64,000 nt of DNA from UBA6224 sp963800205 (GCA_963800205.1 CAWCZQ010000001.1:62001-126000); one strand, 5' to 3'. Counted from the first letter of the stretch, positions 17,983-27,388 are shown. Notes: generated from the letters alone by a model not told the origin. Made by a program: numbers and translations.

Positions 17983-18144
17983 TTACGGACGACGGCCGAG
18001 TCGTTTCTGTAGGTTGCGTAACTCTTGCTTTCTTATATCGGCCTGCTGGTCGTCGTCTTGGCTGCTAGAAAGATGTGTAGGAAGAAAGTTAGGTCTATTG
18101 CTTGAATCGTCCGACTTGTCTTGCGAACTATCCGTTAAACCCAT
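17983..18144 (-). CDS. Small protein, paralogue B (53 residues)
   Basis: ATG 18144 lies behind AAGGAGG. It shares the start MGL.D..QDK and the end KQELxNLxxRLGR with the protein at 15638-15796. The middle is Ser/Asp/Gln-rich and unrelated. The leader is also similar (GCTAAC followed by AAGGAGG), as is the terminator 20 bases after the stop, so the whole module was duplicated. The function is unknown; conservation at both ends suggests these carry it. Confidence 0.8.
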   Translation of the reverse strand: MGLTDSSQDKSDDSSNRPNFLPTHLSSSQDDDQQADIRKQELRNLQKRLGRRP

Positions 18145-18232
18145 ATATGTATGCCTCCTTATTGGTTAGCAGCACCCAATGTAGCCCAAATATACGGCTA
18201 GGTCAGTAAAGAACTTAACGATATCCCCGATG

Positions 18233-19204
18233 TTAGCGGACGCGGGCGAGTTTGCGCTTGCGATAGAGCACACTCATGCCTAAGCGGACAGCGCACAGCG
18301 TGGCAAATACAACACCGTAAAAGAACACCATTATTGTAGAGCTGAAGGCTTGTTGCAACCACCACGCTACACTGTATGCGCCTGCGATGAACACACCTGC
18401 GGCTACGTACAATCCCATAATAAAAGGTCGGCCCCGTCGAAGCACTAATTGGCGGCTGCGGCCCAGCGTGGACCAAAGCGGCACATCTTTTTCAAACAGT
18501 GCTACCTGCGGTGCTAATCCATACGTCGTGCCGGCGTAGAGCAACCACATGACAGATGCGCTGACCGCCAGTGCCATCGCCTGGCCGGCAGCGATAAGGC
18601 TACGATCGGATAGCAGCAATAGATACAGCATGCTCAGCAGTCCTACGAGAACCATAGGGCCGCCGACTACAACGGCAACCAAAAGCCAGCTGGAAGTCGT
18701 ACGCGAAGCCTGCTGGAGGCTGTGGCGAAGCGTGCGACGCAGTGATGCGGTACGTTTGCGGTTAGCACCATCCATGAGAGCGGTAGAGAGCAAATTGGCC
18801 ATCCAGGCTGCTACCCAGCCGGCCAGTGTTGCCAGGACACCGCAAAAGAGCACAAAAACCGGTAAGAAGCTAAAGCCTGTCAGGTCGTTGAGTAGCGATA
18901 GACTCAGGAATGACTGCAAAAACACCTGCGAAGCGGTGGCGGCAAAGGCAAACATGACTGCCGCCGCTATGAGCGAGGACGCAAAGAATATATCTTCGTT
19001 GCGGGCCACAGCTTTTCGTATATCCAGATAAGCTGCAGTGAGGTAGTACTGGCGGCGATGCCATACCGTGAGAGTTCGGAGCAGTTTGCGGTATAAGCGG
19101 CGAATAGTCCGCGCTAGACCGGTCCGTGCACGCCTAACTGGTCGCTTGGAGGAGCGTCCGGTGTGCCTTGGTAGGCGAGAAGCGGTTAGTTCTGCAAGAC
19201 TCAT
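18233..19204 (-). CDS. Polytopic membrane protein, about six helices
   Basis: The preferred start is ATG 19204 (MSLAELTASRLPRH); a longer form from 19252 adds a hydrophobic stretch. The first ~75 residues are very basic (many Arg), then six membrane helices follow. The segment LFEKDVPLWSTLGRSRQLVLRRGRPFIMG resembles the cytosolic loop seen in glycerophosphoryl-diester-phosphodiesterase-type membrane domains and related DUF proteins (from memory). No enzyme domain is attached. Confidence 0.7.
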   Translation of the reverse strand: MSLAELTASRLPRHTGRSSKRPVRRARTGLARTIRRLYRKLLRTLTVWHRRQYYLTAAYLDIRKAVARNEDIFFASSLIAAAVMFAFAATASQVFLQSFLSLSLLNDLTGFSFLPVFVLFCGVLATLAGWVAAWMANLLSTALMDGANRKRTASLRRTLRHSLQQASRTTSSWLLVAVVVGGPMVLVGLLSMLYLLLLSDRSLIAAGQAMALAVSASVMWLLYAGTTYGLAPQVALFEKDVPLWSTLGRSRQLVLRRGRPFIMGLYVAAGVFIAGAYSVAWWLQQAFSSTIMVFFYGVVFATLCAVRLGMSVLYRKRKLARVR

Positions 19205-19454
19205 ATGTTTTCCCAAAAAGATTAGTGTTAACAAGGAGATGGCACGAGCCATCCGTCATTCACAACCACCCACGATTGTTGATAGTCACTTTACCACAAG
19301 CTTTACTATTTTGCAAGCATTATTTGTAATAAGTTTGCATAATTGCCAGAATGACGGGTAATAAATCCCGGTGGTATGGTAGCGATAATTTCACAGACAT
19401 GAGTGAGCGGCTGCCGTAAGGTGTGGGCATTAGCAGTAAGGAAAAGGAGATGCT

Positions 19455-20015
19455 GTGGATGTAAAGCAGTTTTACGAACAAGCCCTGGAAGTTGCCACCC
19501 AAATCGTCAACAAGGTTAACGAAGAGGACTACGAGGCTCCGACTCCGGATACCGAATGGACTGTCCGCGATCTCCTCAACCACATGCTGTATGAGCTGGC
19601 CTGGACCGAAGACATCCTGCACGGCAAAACTATCGCCGAAGTGGGTGATGTACACGATGGAAATCTTATTGGCAAAAATCTCAAATCTGAATGGCGGCGG
19701 TATGCCGAAGCGGCGCTTAGCGCCCTGGAAGACGTGGAGATAAACGACACCGTTCATCTATCATATGGAGCGGTGACAGCCGAAGAATACTTGTGGCAAA
19801 CTGGCAGTGATCTGGCCATTCATGCCTGGGATTTGGGCGAGGGCATAAGCGAGGAAGTAGTATTTGGCCAAGAACTAGCCCAACAGCTCTATTCCTACGC
19901 CGAAAACCGCGGCGAAGAACTTGCCAGCAGCAGTTTGTTTGGAGAACCGCTAACGGTCAGTAGCACGGCTGATTTACAGACCCGCTTGCTCGGCCTGTAC
20001 GGTCGACAGCGCTAG
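19455..20015 (+). CDS. DinB-fold metal-binding protein of the maleylpyruvate isomerase-like (TIGR03086) type
   Basis: A GTG start follows AAAAGGAGA. The 186-residue protein has the DinB four-helix pattern: PTPDTEWTVRDLLNHMLYE (first metal His), then TGSDLAIHAWDLG (second His), and the C-terminal LFGEPLTVS-type end seen in TIGR03086 proteins. In actinobacteria such proteins act with low-molecular-weight thiols. The substrate here is unknown. About 250 bases lie between it and the divergent membrane protein gene and should hold both promoters. Confidence 0.8.
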   Translation: MDVKQFYEQALEVATQIVNKVNEEDYEAPTPDTEWTVRDLLNHMLYELAWTEDILHGKTIAEVGDVHDGNLIGKNLKSEWRRYAEAALSALEDVEINDTVHLSYGAVTAEEYLWQTGSDLAIHAWDLGEGISEEVVFGQELAQQLYSYAENRGEELASSSLFGEPLTVSSTADLQTRLLGLYGRQR

Positions 20016-20107
20016 CGTAAGTGAGCGAAGTCACAGAAGCCCCGTAAAGCTTCCTACAGACAGCCGCTCCGCCTCTTTTTAGACTGAGAGGGAATGAGGA
20101 GGCTGGC

Positions 20108-21316
20108 ATGCGACGAGGTATGGTTCCGCGTTTGTTGATAATCGGTGCGTCGGTATATTTGCTGACATTTATATTTGCAGTCACGGTAGCTGGTGCCCAA
20201 GATTTTCGCACCGGCACCAACGTAACGGTGGCCAAAAGTCAAACGCTCGACAAATCGTTGTTTGCCAGCGGACGAACACTGGATATTGCCGGTACGGTAA
20301 AAGGCGACGTCTTTTGTGCGGGCCAAAGCATTACAATCTCAGGAAAAGTAACTGGTGATGTGATTTGCGCTGGGCAAAATGTGCGCATTGCCGGTACGGT
20401 GGGTGGTGATATTCGCGTAGCTGGCCAGACAGTAGCACTCGACGCATCCGTCGCAGGCAACCTGACCGTTGCGGCACAGCAATTTAGCAGTTCCTCACAA
20501 AGCAAGGTGGCTGGCGACGCCGAAATTGGCGCCACCGATATTAACCTCAACGGCGCTATCGGACGAGATCTGGCGGTTGCCGGCAGCTCCGTGACAATTG
20601 CCAGCAGTATTGGGCGTGACGTAACCGGCACCATGCAGGACTTATCCTTGTCGAGCAAAGCAAACATAGGCGGGGATGTGGTATACACCAGCGACAATAA
20701 GCTGCAGCAGTCCTCAGGATCGCAAGTAGCGGGGCAAGTGTCGCAGCGTACGCCTCGTCCGCAGCAGCAACACCACACGTACGGTTCAATCGTGGGAGTG
20801 AGCTTAGCGCTGGCATTGTATACTTTCGTTGCCTTACTTTTGCTGGCGCTGGCCTTAGTGCTGCTGGTACCGCGCCTGTTTCAGGCAGCGACGACTATGG
20901 CCATCCGCCATATGGGCAAAACATTTTTGATTGGATTTTTGGCAACCATACTGGTGCCCCTCGTGATTGTGGCGCTGATGATCAGCGTCATCGGCATACC
21001 GCTGGCATTACTAACGTTGCTGGTCTGGATACTGTTACTGAGCTTGTCCGGACCAATGGCAGCATACTTAGCGGGCCGTTTTATGCTGCGCAAAGTCAGC
21101 GATAATGCCATCTTTTATATGCTTGCGGGCGGCGCTGTTTTGCTGCTGCTGTACTTCATACCGTTCTTTGGCATTGGTGTGGTGGTAGTAAGTGTTTGGT
21201 TTGGCCTGGGGGCCATCTTGCTGATGCTGCGCCACATACCACGCCCCAGCTATGACACCGCTCGGTATGTATCCGGCCACAAAGACAGCAAAACAGTCAC
21301 CGTCCGATCTGAGTAG
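20108..21316 (+). CDS. Bactofilin-like polymer-forming protein with four membrane helices
   Basis: GAGGAGG precedes ATG 20108. Residues 1-30 form a signal peptide or anchor (ending VAGAQDF). Residues 45-205 are a run of short repeats (DIAGTVKGDVFCAGQSITI, RIAGTVGGDIRVAGQTVAL) that form the right-handed beta-helix of bactofilins. Residues ~225-375 contain four membrane helices, followed by a short cytoplasmic tail. The helix domain would lie outside the cell or in the envelope, unlike typical cytosolic bactofilins. Confidence 0.85.
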   Translation: MRRGMVPRLLIIGASVYLLTFIFAVTVAGAQDFRTGTNVTVAKSQTLDKSLFASGRTLDIAGTVKGDVFCAGQSITISGKVTGDVICAGQNVRIAGTVGGDIRVAGQTVALDASVAGNLTVAAQQFSSSSQSKVAGDAEIGATDINLNGAIGRDLAVAGSSVTIASSIGRDVTGTMQDLSLSSKANIGGDVVYTSDNKLQQSSGSQVAGQVSQRTPRPQQQHHTYGSIVGVSLALALYTFVALLLLALALVLLVPRLFQAATTMAIRHMGKTFLIGFLATILVPLVIVALMISVIGIPLALLTLLVWILLLSLSGPMAAYLAGRFMLRKVSDNAIFYMLAGGAVLLLLYFIPFFGIGVVVVSVWFGLGAILLMLRHIPRPSYDTARYVSGHKDSKTVTVRSE

Positions 21317-21356
21317 CCTGCGCCCGTCCTGCTTGCTGCAGTGATACAATGACTTT

Positions 21357-22097
21357 ATGAATCAGGGAGCCCGACGACCATTTGCCGTTTTTGATATTGA
21401 CGGAACTGTCATACGATGGCAGCTGTACCACGCTATCGTTAACCAATTGATTAAACAAGGGGCGCTACCGCAACAGGTGGCCGAAGCAATCCATGATGCT
21501 CGCATGACCTGGAAACGCCGGACCCACAACCAATCCTTTGCCGAATACGAACGTACACTAGTACACGCCTACCACGACGCTCTCGAACATCTACGCGCCG
21601 AACAGTTTAGCGATGCCGTCGATGCGGTCTTTGAGGAATATAAAGACCAGGTATATACCTACACGCGCGATTTGATACGAGACTTGAAGGCGCAAGGCTA
21701 TCTGCTTTTTGCCATCTCCGGCTCGCACCAAGAGATCATTTCTAAACTCGCCGAGTATTACGGCTTCGATGCCGCCGTAGGGCAGCAGTACGAACAACAG
21801 AATGGTACATTTACCGGCGAACATACCATGCCTATGCACCACAAAGATACTGTACTGGCCGAGCTGGTGACTGAATATAACGCTACCAGGCAGGGCAGCA
21901 TCGCAGTCGGCGACAGCGAAGGGGATATCGCCATGCTCGAAAAAGTCGAGCAGCCAATTGCCTTTAACCCAAGTGCTGGTTTGGCGGCTCATGCCAAAAC
22001 ACACCACTGGCAGATAGTCATAGAACGCAAAAATATCGTCTATAATTTGGAGCCACGCAATGGATCGTACGTACTGGCTGAGACAAGCCAAGGATAA
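21357..22097 (+). CDS. HAD-superfamily (subfamily IB) phosphatase
   Basis: Motif I is FAVFDIDGTVIR, motif II is LFAISGSHQEII, and motif III/IV is AVGDSEGDIAMLE. A helical cap domain (residues 25-110) follows motif I as in HAD-IB enzymes such as SerB-like phosphatases. The ATG lies six bases after TACAAT (21345-21350), so the message is leaderless. The gene overlaps the next by 38 bases. Confidence 0.85.
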   Translation: MNQGARRPFAVFDIDGTVIRWQLYHAIVNQLIKQGALPQQVAEAIHDARMTWKRRTHNQSFAEYERTLVHAYHDALEHLRAEQFSDAVDAVFEEYKDQVYTYTRDLIRDLKAQGYLLFAISGSHQEIISKLAEYYGFDAAVGQQYEQQNGTFTGEHTMPMHHKDTVLAELVTEYNATRQGSIAVGDSEGDIAMLEKVEQPIAFNPSAGLAAHAKTHHWQIVIERKNIVYNLEPRNGSYVLAETSQG

Positions 22098-22851
22098 GGC
22101 GCTCTTTCCGGACCTGCTGTGGAGCCGGCCAGAAAATCGGCTGCACGCCGGTAAATTATTGGTGCTCGGCGGGAATTTACATGGCTTTAGTGCGGCCGCC
22201 AGCGCGTATACTGACGCCGAACGAGCCGGCATTGGGACAGGGCGCGTCATATTGCCAGATGCACTGTACAAAACCGTCAGCAAGCTATTTCCGGCAGCCG
22301 AGTACGCCACCAGTACCAAACCCAGTGGCGCGTTTTCGCAGGCGGCGCTCGGTGAGTGGCTGGTGCATAGTGCCTGGGCCGATGGTGTACTGATCGCCGG
22401 CGACCTCGGCCGCAACAGCGAAACGGCCATTCTACTAGAAAGTTACCTACAGAAATATCAGGGCAAACTAACTCTGGCTAACGACGCTGTTGATTACTGC
22501 CTAGAGGGCAGCCCAAAGTGCTTAGACCGACCCGACACGCTACTAGTACTTTCGTTTACGCAGCTGCAAAAGCTTGCCATACAGGCCAAATACACCACCG
22601 CCTTTACCTCTGATATGGCACTGCTGCAACTCGTCGAAGCACTGCATGATTTTACCCAGCAGCACAGTGCTCACTTGCTGGTATTGCACGACGGAGCGGC
22701 AGTCGTCGCCTCGAACGGTACCGTTACTTCAACACCTATCAATGGCGTAAGTGCTACTCAAACAGCCGCTTTCGCCAGTGTCTGGTGGCTGCAAAATCCG
22801 AGTAAAGTTATAGGTGCTTTAACGACATCGTTGTTAGAAATACAAAAATAG
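22060..22851 (+). CDS. YjeF C-terminal-like (NAD(P)H-hydrate dehydratase/ribokinase-like) protein, divergent
   Basis: A 263-residue ribokinase-fold protein: KLLVLGGNLHGFSAAASAYTDAERAGIGTGRVILPD matches the N-terminal part of ADP-dependent NAD(P)H-hydrate dehydratases, and ADGVLIAGDLGRNSET matches the next conserved block. The usual GTGDxLAG catalytic loop is missing (ATQTAAFASVWWL stands there), and so is the YjeF N-terminal epimerase domain. It is either a diverged enzyme or a non-catalytic relative. Confidence 0.7.
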   Translation: MDRTYWLRQAKDKALFPDLLWSRPENRLHAGKLLVLGGNLHGFSAAASAYTDAERAGIGTGRVILPDALYKTVSKLFPAAEYATSTKPSGAFSQAALGEWLVHSAWADGVLIAGDLGRNSETAILLESYLQKYQGKLTLANDAVDYCLEGSPKCLDRPDTLLVLSFTQLQKLAIQAKYTTAFTSDMALLQLVEALHDFTQQHSAHLLVLHDGAAVVASNGTVTSTPINGVSATQTAAFASVWWLQNPSKVIGALTTSLLEIQK

Positions 22852-22865
22852 TTTATAATTCTCTA

Positions 22866-23435
22866 ATGATTTCCGGTGAATATACGGTTCGACGACCCGT
22901 TTCGCCGCAGGACCGCTGCGGTCTTATTGACCTGCAAGCCACCATTGGCCGCACGGTCGGCACCCACATCGGCGCCCCACTAGAAATATTCTCTACGACT
23001 GGCTTGAGGGCTAATTTGCTTGGTTCCAAAATTATCAAAAAAGCCATCATGCACTCACAAAAACTCCAAGCACTACCAGAAAGCTACCTCACCGCCATCT
23101 TAAAAGATGAGCTGCCTGCTACTGCTGAGCAACCCCTACATGATGTCGCCATAAAAAGACTGAAGTTTGTGGGGCGGGGCGCATTACAACTTGTGGGGCT
23201 AGAAGTATACAGTCCTGATATGAACCGGGAGCAAGACGGATTACTCAACTCGCTCCATGAAATATCAGACCTCCGAACCGCTCATTTGCGCACACCTATC
23301 ATTCCTATAGGCATAATCGGCACAGAGCACGCCGCTGACGTCGAAAGAGCTCTGGAGCCTTCTTTGCAGCGTGAGATAAGCTTAGAACCGATGAAATTCG
23401 GAGCAAGGCCGCCTGCTTTTCGCCGCGCCAGCTAA
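22866..23435 (+). CDS. Unknown protein, 189 residues, paralogue 1
   Basis: ATG 22866 lies six bases after TATAAT (22854-22859). The soluble protein ends in a basic tail (FGARPPAFRRAS). It resembles the next gene's product in length and layout (LPESYLTAILKDELP aligned with MPDHQLAWEIQHNAP; a GIIGTEHAADVERAL / GHVADKDYGEELTT block near the end), so the two may be remote paralogues. No catalytic motif is clear. Confidence 0.6.
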   Translation: MISGEYTVRRPVSPQDRCGLIDLQATIGRTVGTHIGAPLEIFSTTGLRANLLGSKIIKKAIMHSQKLQALPESYLTAILKDELPATAEQPLHDVAIKRLKFVGRGALQLVGLEVYSPDMNREQDGLLNSLHEISDLRTAHLRTPIIPIGIIGTEHAADVERALEPSLQREISLEPMKFGARPPAFRRAS

Positions 23436-23500
23436 CACGAACGACGCCGCGATAAGCGCTAAGTATTGTTTTTTACAATAAATTAGTATATAGTATAGTT

Positions 23501-24070
23501 ATGCCAAGTCCTTCTTTTCAGATCTGGCGCGAACTCGATAGACAGAGTATGCCCGATATTACCGACCTACAACAATTTACGTCTGAACGGTTGGGAGATG
23601 GATTTTCGCCAATTAACGTGGAAGATGTCCGCATCCATCTCATATCACGATATGCAATGCGACAGGCTATCGATAGTTCTCCTACTTTCGCCAATATGCC
23701 CGACCACCAACTAGCGTGGGAGATCCAGCATAACGCGCCAAAGTCTTTTCGCACAAGTCATCGGGCACATGTCACTGATATCGCCCTGACAGACAGCGGT
23801 GAGGGGCTTAATATTGGCCTCGTCTTACACAGCAATGCGCTCCGGAGAGATGTAACACATATAGCAAAGACCTGTAACAGAATAACCAAGGTTGGATCTA
23901 GAGTTTTGCCAGAGAAACCTATCATGTTTATAGGACATGTGGCCGATAAAGACTATGGGGAAGAGTTGACAACCACTCTACTGAACCAATCGCCAGAATA
24001 TATATTCCTTACCAAGGCCCAAGCTGGTCGCTACAGAAACAGCTTCCAGAGAACTGCTCGAAGAGCATAA
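23501..24070 (+). CDS. Unknown protein, 189 residues, paralogue 2
   Basis: ATG 23501 follows an AT-rich TATAGT-containing promoter. The soluble protein has regularly placed His residues (IHLISRY, TSHRAHVTDIAL, VLHSNALRRDV) and a basic C-terminal end. Its length equals that of the preceding gene and some blocks line up, which suggests an old duplication. I cannot assign a function. Confidence 0.6.
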   Translation: MPSPSFQIWRELDRQSMPDITDLQQFTSERLGDGFSPINVEDVRIHLISRYAMRQAIDSSPTFANMPDHQLAWEIQHNAPKSFRTSHRAHVTDIALTDSGEGLNIGLVLHSNALRRDVTHIAKTCNRITKVGSRVLPEKPIMFIGHVADKDYGEELTTTLLNQSPEYIFLTKAQAGRYRNSFQRTARRA

Positions 24071-24261
24071 ATAATAAAAGCTTCTTAATAGCGTGAGCCC
24101 GCCTAATGGCCTCAAGACCTACTCCTAGCGATGCTTGGTACACGCCAGCTAGCAGCCATATACCGGCGCTTCGCATACGCGAACCGTCACCGGCGTCATG
24201 CTCACCCGATTTTGTTCATATACGGCACACAATATGTGCGCCCTAGCGCAAGAAACTTTTG

Positions 24262-24348
24262 TGGTGCCGCGAGAGAGAATCGAACTCTCACTCCATTGCT
24301 GGAACGGGATTTTGAGTCCCGCGCGTCTACCAATTCCGCCATCGCGGC
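24262..24348 (-). tRNA. tRNA-Leu (anticodon CAA)
   Basis: On the minus strand the acceptor GCCGCGA pairs with TCGCGGC. The D arm is GCGGAATTGGTAGACGC, and the anticodon stem CGGGA/TCCCG holds loop CTCAAAA (anticodon CAA). A long variable arm (TCCA/TGGA) and T arm GAGAG TTCGATT CTCTC follow, with encoded CCA. This reads UUG codons. Confidence 0.95.
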
Positions 24349-24363
24349 ATCACAAAAGGTCCT

Positions 24364-24406
24364 TGGCGTGCCATAGCAATCGTCTACCAATTCCGTCACC
24401 ACGCCA
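24364..24406 (-). pseudogene. tRNA-Leu remnant lacking anticodon and T arms
   Basis: On the minus strand TGGCGTG and CACGCCA can pair as an acceptor stem around a D-arm-like stretch, GACGGAATTGGTAGACG, nearly identical to that of the intact tRNA-Leu 16 bases away. No anticodon or T arm is present in the 43 bases. Confidence 0.7.
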
Positions 24407-24532
24407 CAAATGAGATTTTAATAGAACTAGCTGCTTGGGCTCTACGCCTGTCTACCGCTGTATGTTGCGGCATATCATGGCTCAACAGGGGTTATTGTAC
24501 TATACTTTGATATAGATAGCACAAGCTACTTT

Positions 24533-25879
24533 ATGGTATTGAATAAAAACCCACTATTCCCAGCAGCAGATGACGATAAGCCGTCCACGCCCACCGAAGG
24601 ACAGGCGGGCTATTTATTGCCGAGTAAGGGCAACCGAGTGGAGCCACTACATAGCCCTGACGAAATCCGTCAAGAACGAGAGCGACATGCCAACCCAGCC
24701 GCCAAATTGATTCGCGAAAAACTTGCCCGGATTTACGACGAATACGAGCCGGATGCTGCCAAAGAAGCTGCTGAAGCCGAACAAGTCGCCGCCCGCAGCC
24801 CACACCAGCAGTTTATGCATGAGCTCAGTACATCAGGCAAAAGCTTGGCCGAGATTCAAACCGAATGGCACAGCTACTACGCCAGCCTGCCGGACGACCA
24901 AAAACACCAAGTGTGGCAAGAATTTTACGAAGCCAACGCAACAGCCACCACCTACACTCCGCCAACAGAACAACGCCAGGAAGCCTCCAAGCCGCAAAGG
25001 GAAGAGCATGATGATGGTATGGTGGTGGGTCACGCCACTGAGCCAGACACCGAAGCTCCGCCCAAAAAGCCAGCACGGCAACGCAGTCGCAAAGAACAAA
25101 CTGCCTTACGAACGAAAGTACAGCGCAAAGTCCGCGACCGTGCTGGCAAACTCAGCGCCACCCATAAGCAAAATCTACACTCGCTACTGTTTGGTTTGTC
25201 GACCGGCATCATAGTATTGGCTGTGTTTATGTTTGGCTTCTTTAACGAAGTCATAATTGCGCCGTTTATGCAGCCGGGAAGGGCAACAGCCACCCCGATA
25301 ATTATCAATAACGACACCGTGGCGGCCGATGGCACCCCGCAAGTTATAATCCCTAAAATTAACGTGCAAATTCCAGTCATATACGACCTACCCAGCAACC
25401 AAGAATCGGTGATTCAAGATAACCTGGAAGATGGCGTCGTCCACTATCCCAGCACCGAACGACCCGGACAAAAAGGCAATGTAGCGATTTTTGGGCACAG
25501 CAGTAACAATATCTTTAACAAAGGCAAATACAAATTTGCCTTTGTACTACTACACGAATTACGGACCGACGACACCTTTTACCTTACCTATAAAGGCACC
25601 GTATATGCCTACAAGGTCATCGACCGAAAAATCGTTGACCCTTCGGAGGTTGGCGTACTCAACGACGTCCCGGGCCAAACGGCCACCGCTACTCTGATCA
25701 CTTGTGATCCACCAGGCACAAGCCTGAAGCGCTTAGTCGTCGTCGGCGAACAAATCAGCCCGGACCCGGCTAAGAATACCGCCGCCAGCCCAGCATCGCC
25801 TACAGCTACCACTCCGGCAGACCAGCTCAGTGGCAATGGTCCATCACTGTGGACGCGCTTTTGGCAGTGGCTATTCTAG
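24533..25879 (+). CDS. Sortase with a long cytoplasmic N-terminal extension
   Basis: A 448-residue protein. Residues 1-210 are a charged, Gln/Glu-rich cytoplasmic region with helices and a very basic end. A membrane helix lies at ~217-240, and the sortase barrel at ~268-412. Catalytic residues are visible: His ~322 in FGHSSNN, Cys ~391 in TLITCDPPG and Arg ~400 in SLKRLVV. The TLITC box and CDPPGT order fit class D/E sortases. A Pro/Ala/Thr tail follows. Sortases join surface proteins to the wall or to each other. The substrate is not evident nearby. Confidence 0.9.
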   Translation: MVLNKNPLFPAADDDKPSTPTEGQAGYLLPSKGNRVEPLHSPDEIRQERERHANPAAKLIREKLARIYDEYEPDAAKEAAEAEQVAARSPHQQFMHELSTSGKSLAEIQTEWHSYYASLPDDQKHQVWQEFYEANATATTYTPPTEQRQEASKPQREEHDDGMVVGHATEPDTEAPPKKPARQRSRKEQTALRTKVQRKVRDRAGKLSATHKQNLHSLLFGLSTGIIVLAVFMFGFFNEVIIAPFMQPGRATATPIIINNDTVAADGTPQVIIPKINVQIPVIYDLPSNQESVIQDNLEDGVVHYPSTERPGQKGNVAIFGHSSNNIFNKGKYKFAFVLLHELRTDDTFYLTYKGTVYAYKVIDRKIVDPSEVGVLNDVPGQTATATLITCDPPGTSLKRLVVVGEQISPDPAKNTAASPASPTATTPADQLSGNGPSLWTRFWQWLF

Positions 25880-25894
25880 CGACTAGGGCTACTG

Positions 25895-27388
25895 CTATTG
25901 GTCGCTCGGCGTCAACAACCAGGTACTGGTAAGTGACACATCACCGCTGGCACCGCCAGGCGTTTTTACGAAGGTAAAGACATGGCTGTACGTGGGATCA
26001 TAAAAAATCATATCGGCTTGCAAAGATGGCACCAGCGATACCATGTTAATGCCATCGTAGTCGAACACGTATAAATCGCCATTGCTGACGTATTGCAAGC
26101 GAGCGCCATCCATCCAGGTGGCGTGCGATTGGCCGGCATCAAGCGGTGGGTTCTTGTGATACACATATTGTCGCTTGTATTCGTTGTCGTAGGTAGCAAA
26201 ATCCGTGCCGTGTTCGGCAACGACAAAGCGACCGCCAGCCGAGAAAGATAAAAAGTTTGGCTTGGAAATCTTTAGTACACCGGCAGGTACCGCCACTCCA
26301 ATATTGGCATTGTTTATTTGGGACACTGGATTTTTGTATATATAAACCACGTTGGATTTTTCGGCCGTCGCCGCTACAAACAGCGAGCGACTATAATCGG
26401 CTACAGCCACATGGTACGTAGTGCCCGACGGGAAGGTTCGTATGACATTGGTTTCTTGGCCTTCGAGCAATCGCAGTTCTACCTCTGTCGTATCTTTGGT
26501 AGAAGGAGTCACATACAGAACCGTATCATTCTGATACGTATCGTACGTCATAACATTAGCCAAGAATGCGACTGGCTCTGGCTGGTTTAAGGTTGCTTTC
26601 TGGAGGGTCTGAGCCGCCTCGTCATACAAATAGTATCTGTCGTACTTACTGTTAATAAATTGGAGCTTACTTGGCGACTCGCCGAAGGCCGCACTCAGGT
26701 TAACCGTTTGCGTCGCATCGCCTCTATCGATAAGCAAATATTCGAACGATGATTTGCCGTAGTAGTGCTTAAGCAACACATGCACTTTGTCATCCGCCCA
26801 GCTCACTACTTCCCAGTCTTGCTCGCCGCCAGCGGCGTACGCGCTGGCTGGAATGGTAAAGGTGAGCGGATCTTTGGTGGGGGCTTTGAGATCATAAACG
26901 TCAAATGAGGCAGCACCGGCTTTTTGTTGGATAAAGAGCCACCGGTTGTCTGGTGTAGTAGTGACGAGTGTGTCGGCGCCAGCGGCTCCAGGATATGTTT
27001 TGAGCGTACTGCTATTGAGCGATTCGGGGAATAAAAATGGGTAGTCAAAACGCTGCACCTGCCCGCCGCGGACACTGACTTTTCGCTGCCAGGCTCGGTA
27101 GCCGTCACGTTTGAGCTGGAGGTCGTACTGCCCCTCGGGCAAGTTATAGCGGGTGTTGGTTGGTTTGCTTTTTTTAATGCCATCAAGGTATACGTCGGCA
27201 GGAGTCGGCTTGCTCGATACAAACACCAGGCCATTTTGGATGACTTCGCCGTCTTTGCTAATACTAAAGCCATAGGAAATCATCAGTAGCACGCTCGCGG
27301 CAAGCACAATGGCTATGGCCACTAATACATAACCTACATAGAGGCGTTGTAGGTGTGTGCGTCGGGCGAGAGGATCGAGAAAGTCCAT
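25895..27388 (-). CDS. Membrane-anchored PEGA-domain protein with a beta-propeller-like region
   Basis: ATG 27388. Residues ~20-42 are one membrane helix. A PEGA domain follows (SSKPTPADVYLDGIKKSKPT, LPEGQYDLQLKRDGYRAWQR). The remaining ~370 residues contain repeated short strands of the WD40/TolB-like type (DNRWLFIQQK, DYSRSLFVAA, SAGGRFVVAEHG, DGARLQYVSNGDLYVFDYDG). The external part probably binds other envelope components. It ends 16 bases from the convergent sortase gene. Confidence 0.8.
   Translation of the reverse strand: MDFLDPLARRTHLQRLYVGYVLVAIAIVLAASVLLMISYGFSISKDGEVIQNGLVFVSSKPTPADVYLDGIKKSKPTNTRYNLPEGQYDLQLKRDGYRAWQRKVSVRGGQVQRFDYPFLFPESLNSSTLKTYPGAAGADTLVTTTPDNRWLFIQQKAGAASFDVYDLKAPTKDPLTFTIPASAYAAGGEQDWEVVSWADDKVHVLLKHYYGKSSFEYLLIDRGDATQTVNLSAAFGESPSKLQFINSKYDRYYLYDEAAQTLQKATLNQPEPVAFLANVMTYDTYQNDTVLYVTPSTKDTTEVELRLLEGQETNVIRTFPSGTTYHVAVADYSRSLFVAATAEKSNVVYIYKNPVSQINNANIGVAVPAGVLKISKPNFLSFSAGGRFVVAEHGTDFATYDNEYKRQYVYHKNPPLDAGQSHATWMDGARLQYVSNGDLYVFDYDGINMVSLVPSLQADMIFYDPTYSHVFTFVKTPGGASGDVSLTSTWLLTPSDQ

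Noticed and set aside
21591..22430. 279-codon minus-strand ORF across the HAD and YjeF-like genes.
   Set aside because: Both plus-strand genes have clear catalytic motifs; the antisense ORF has none.
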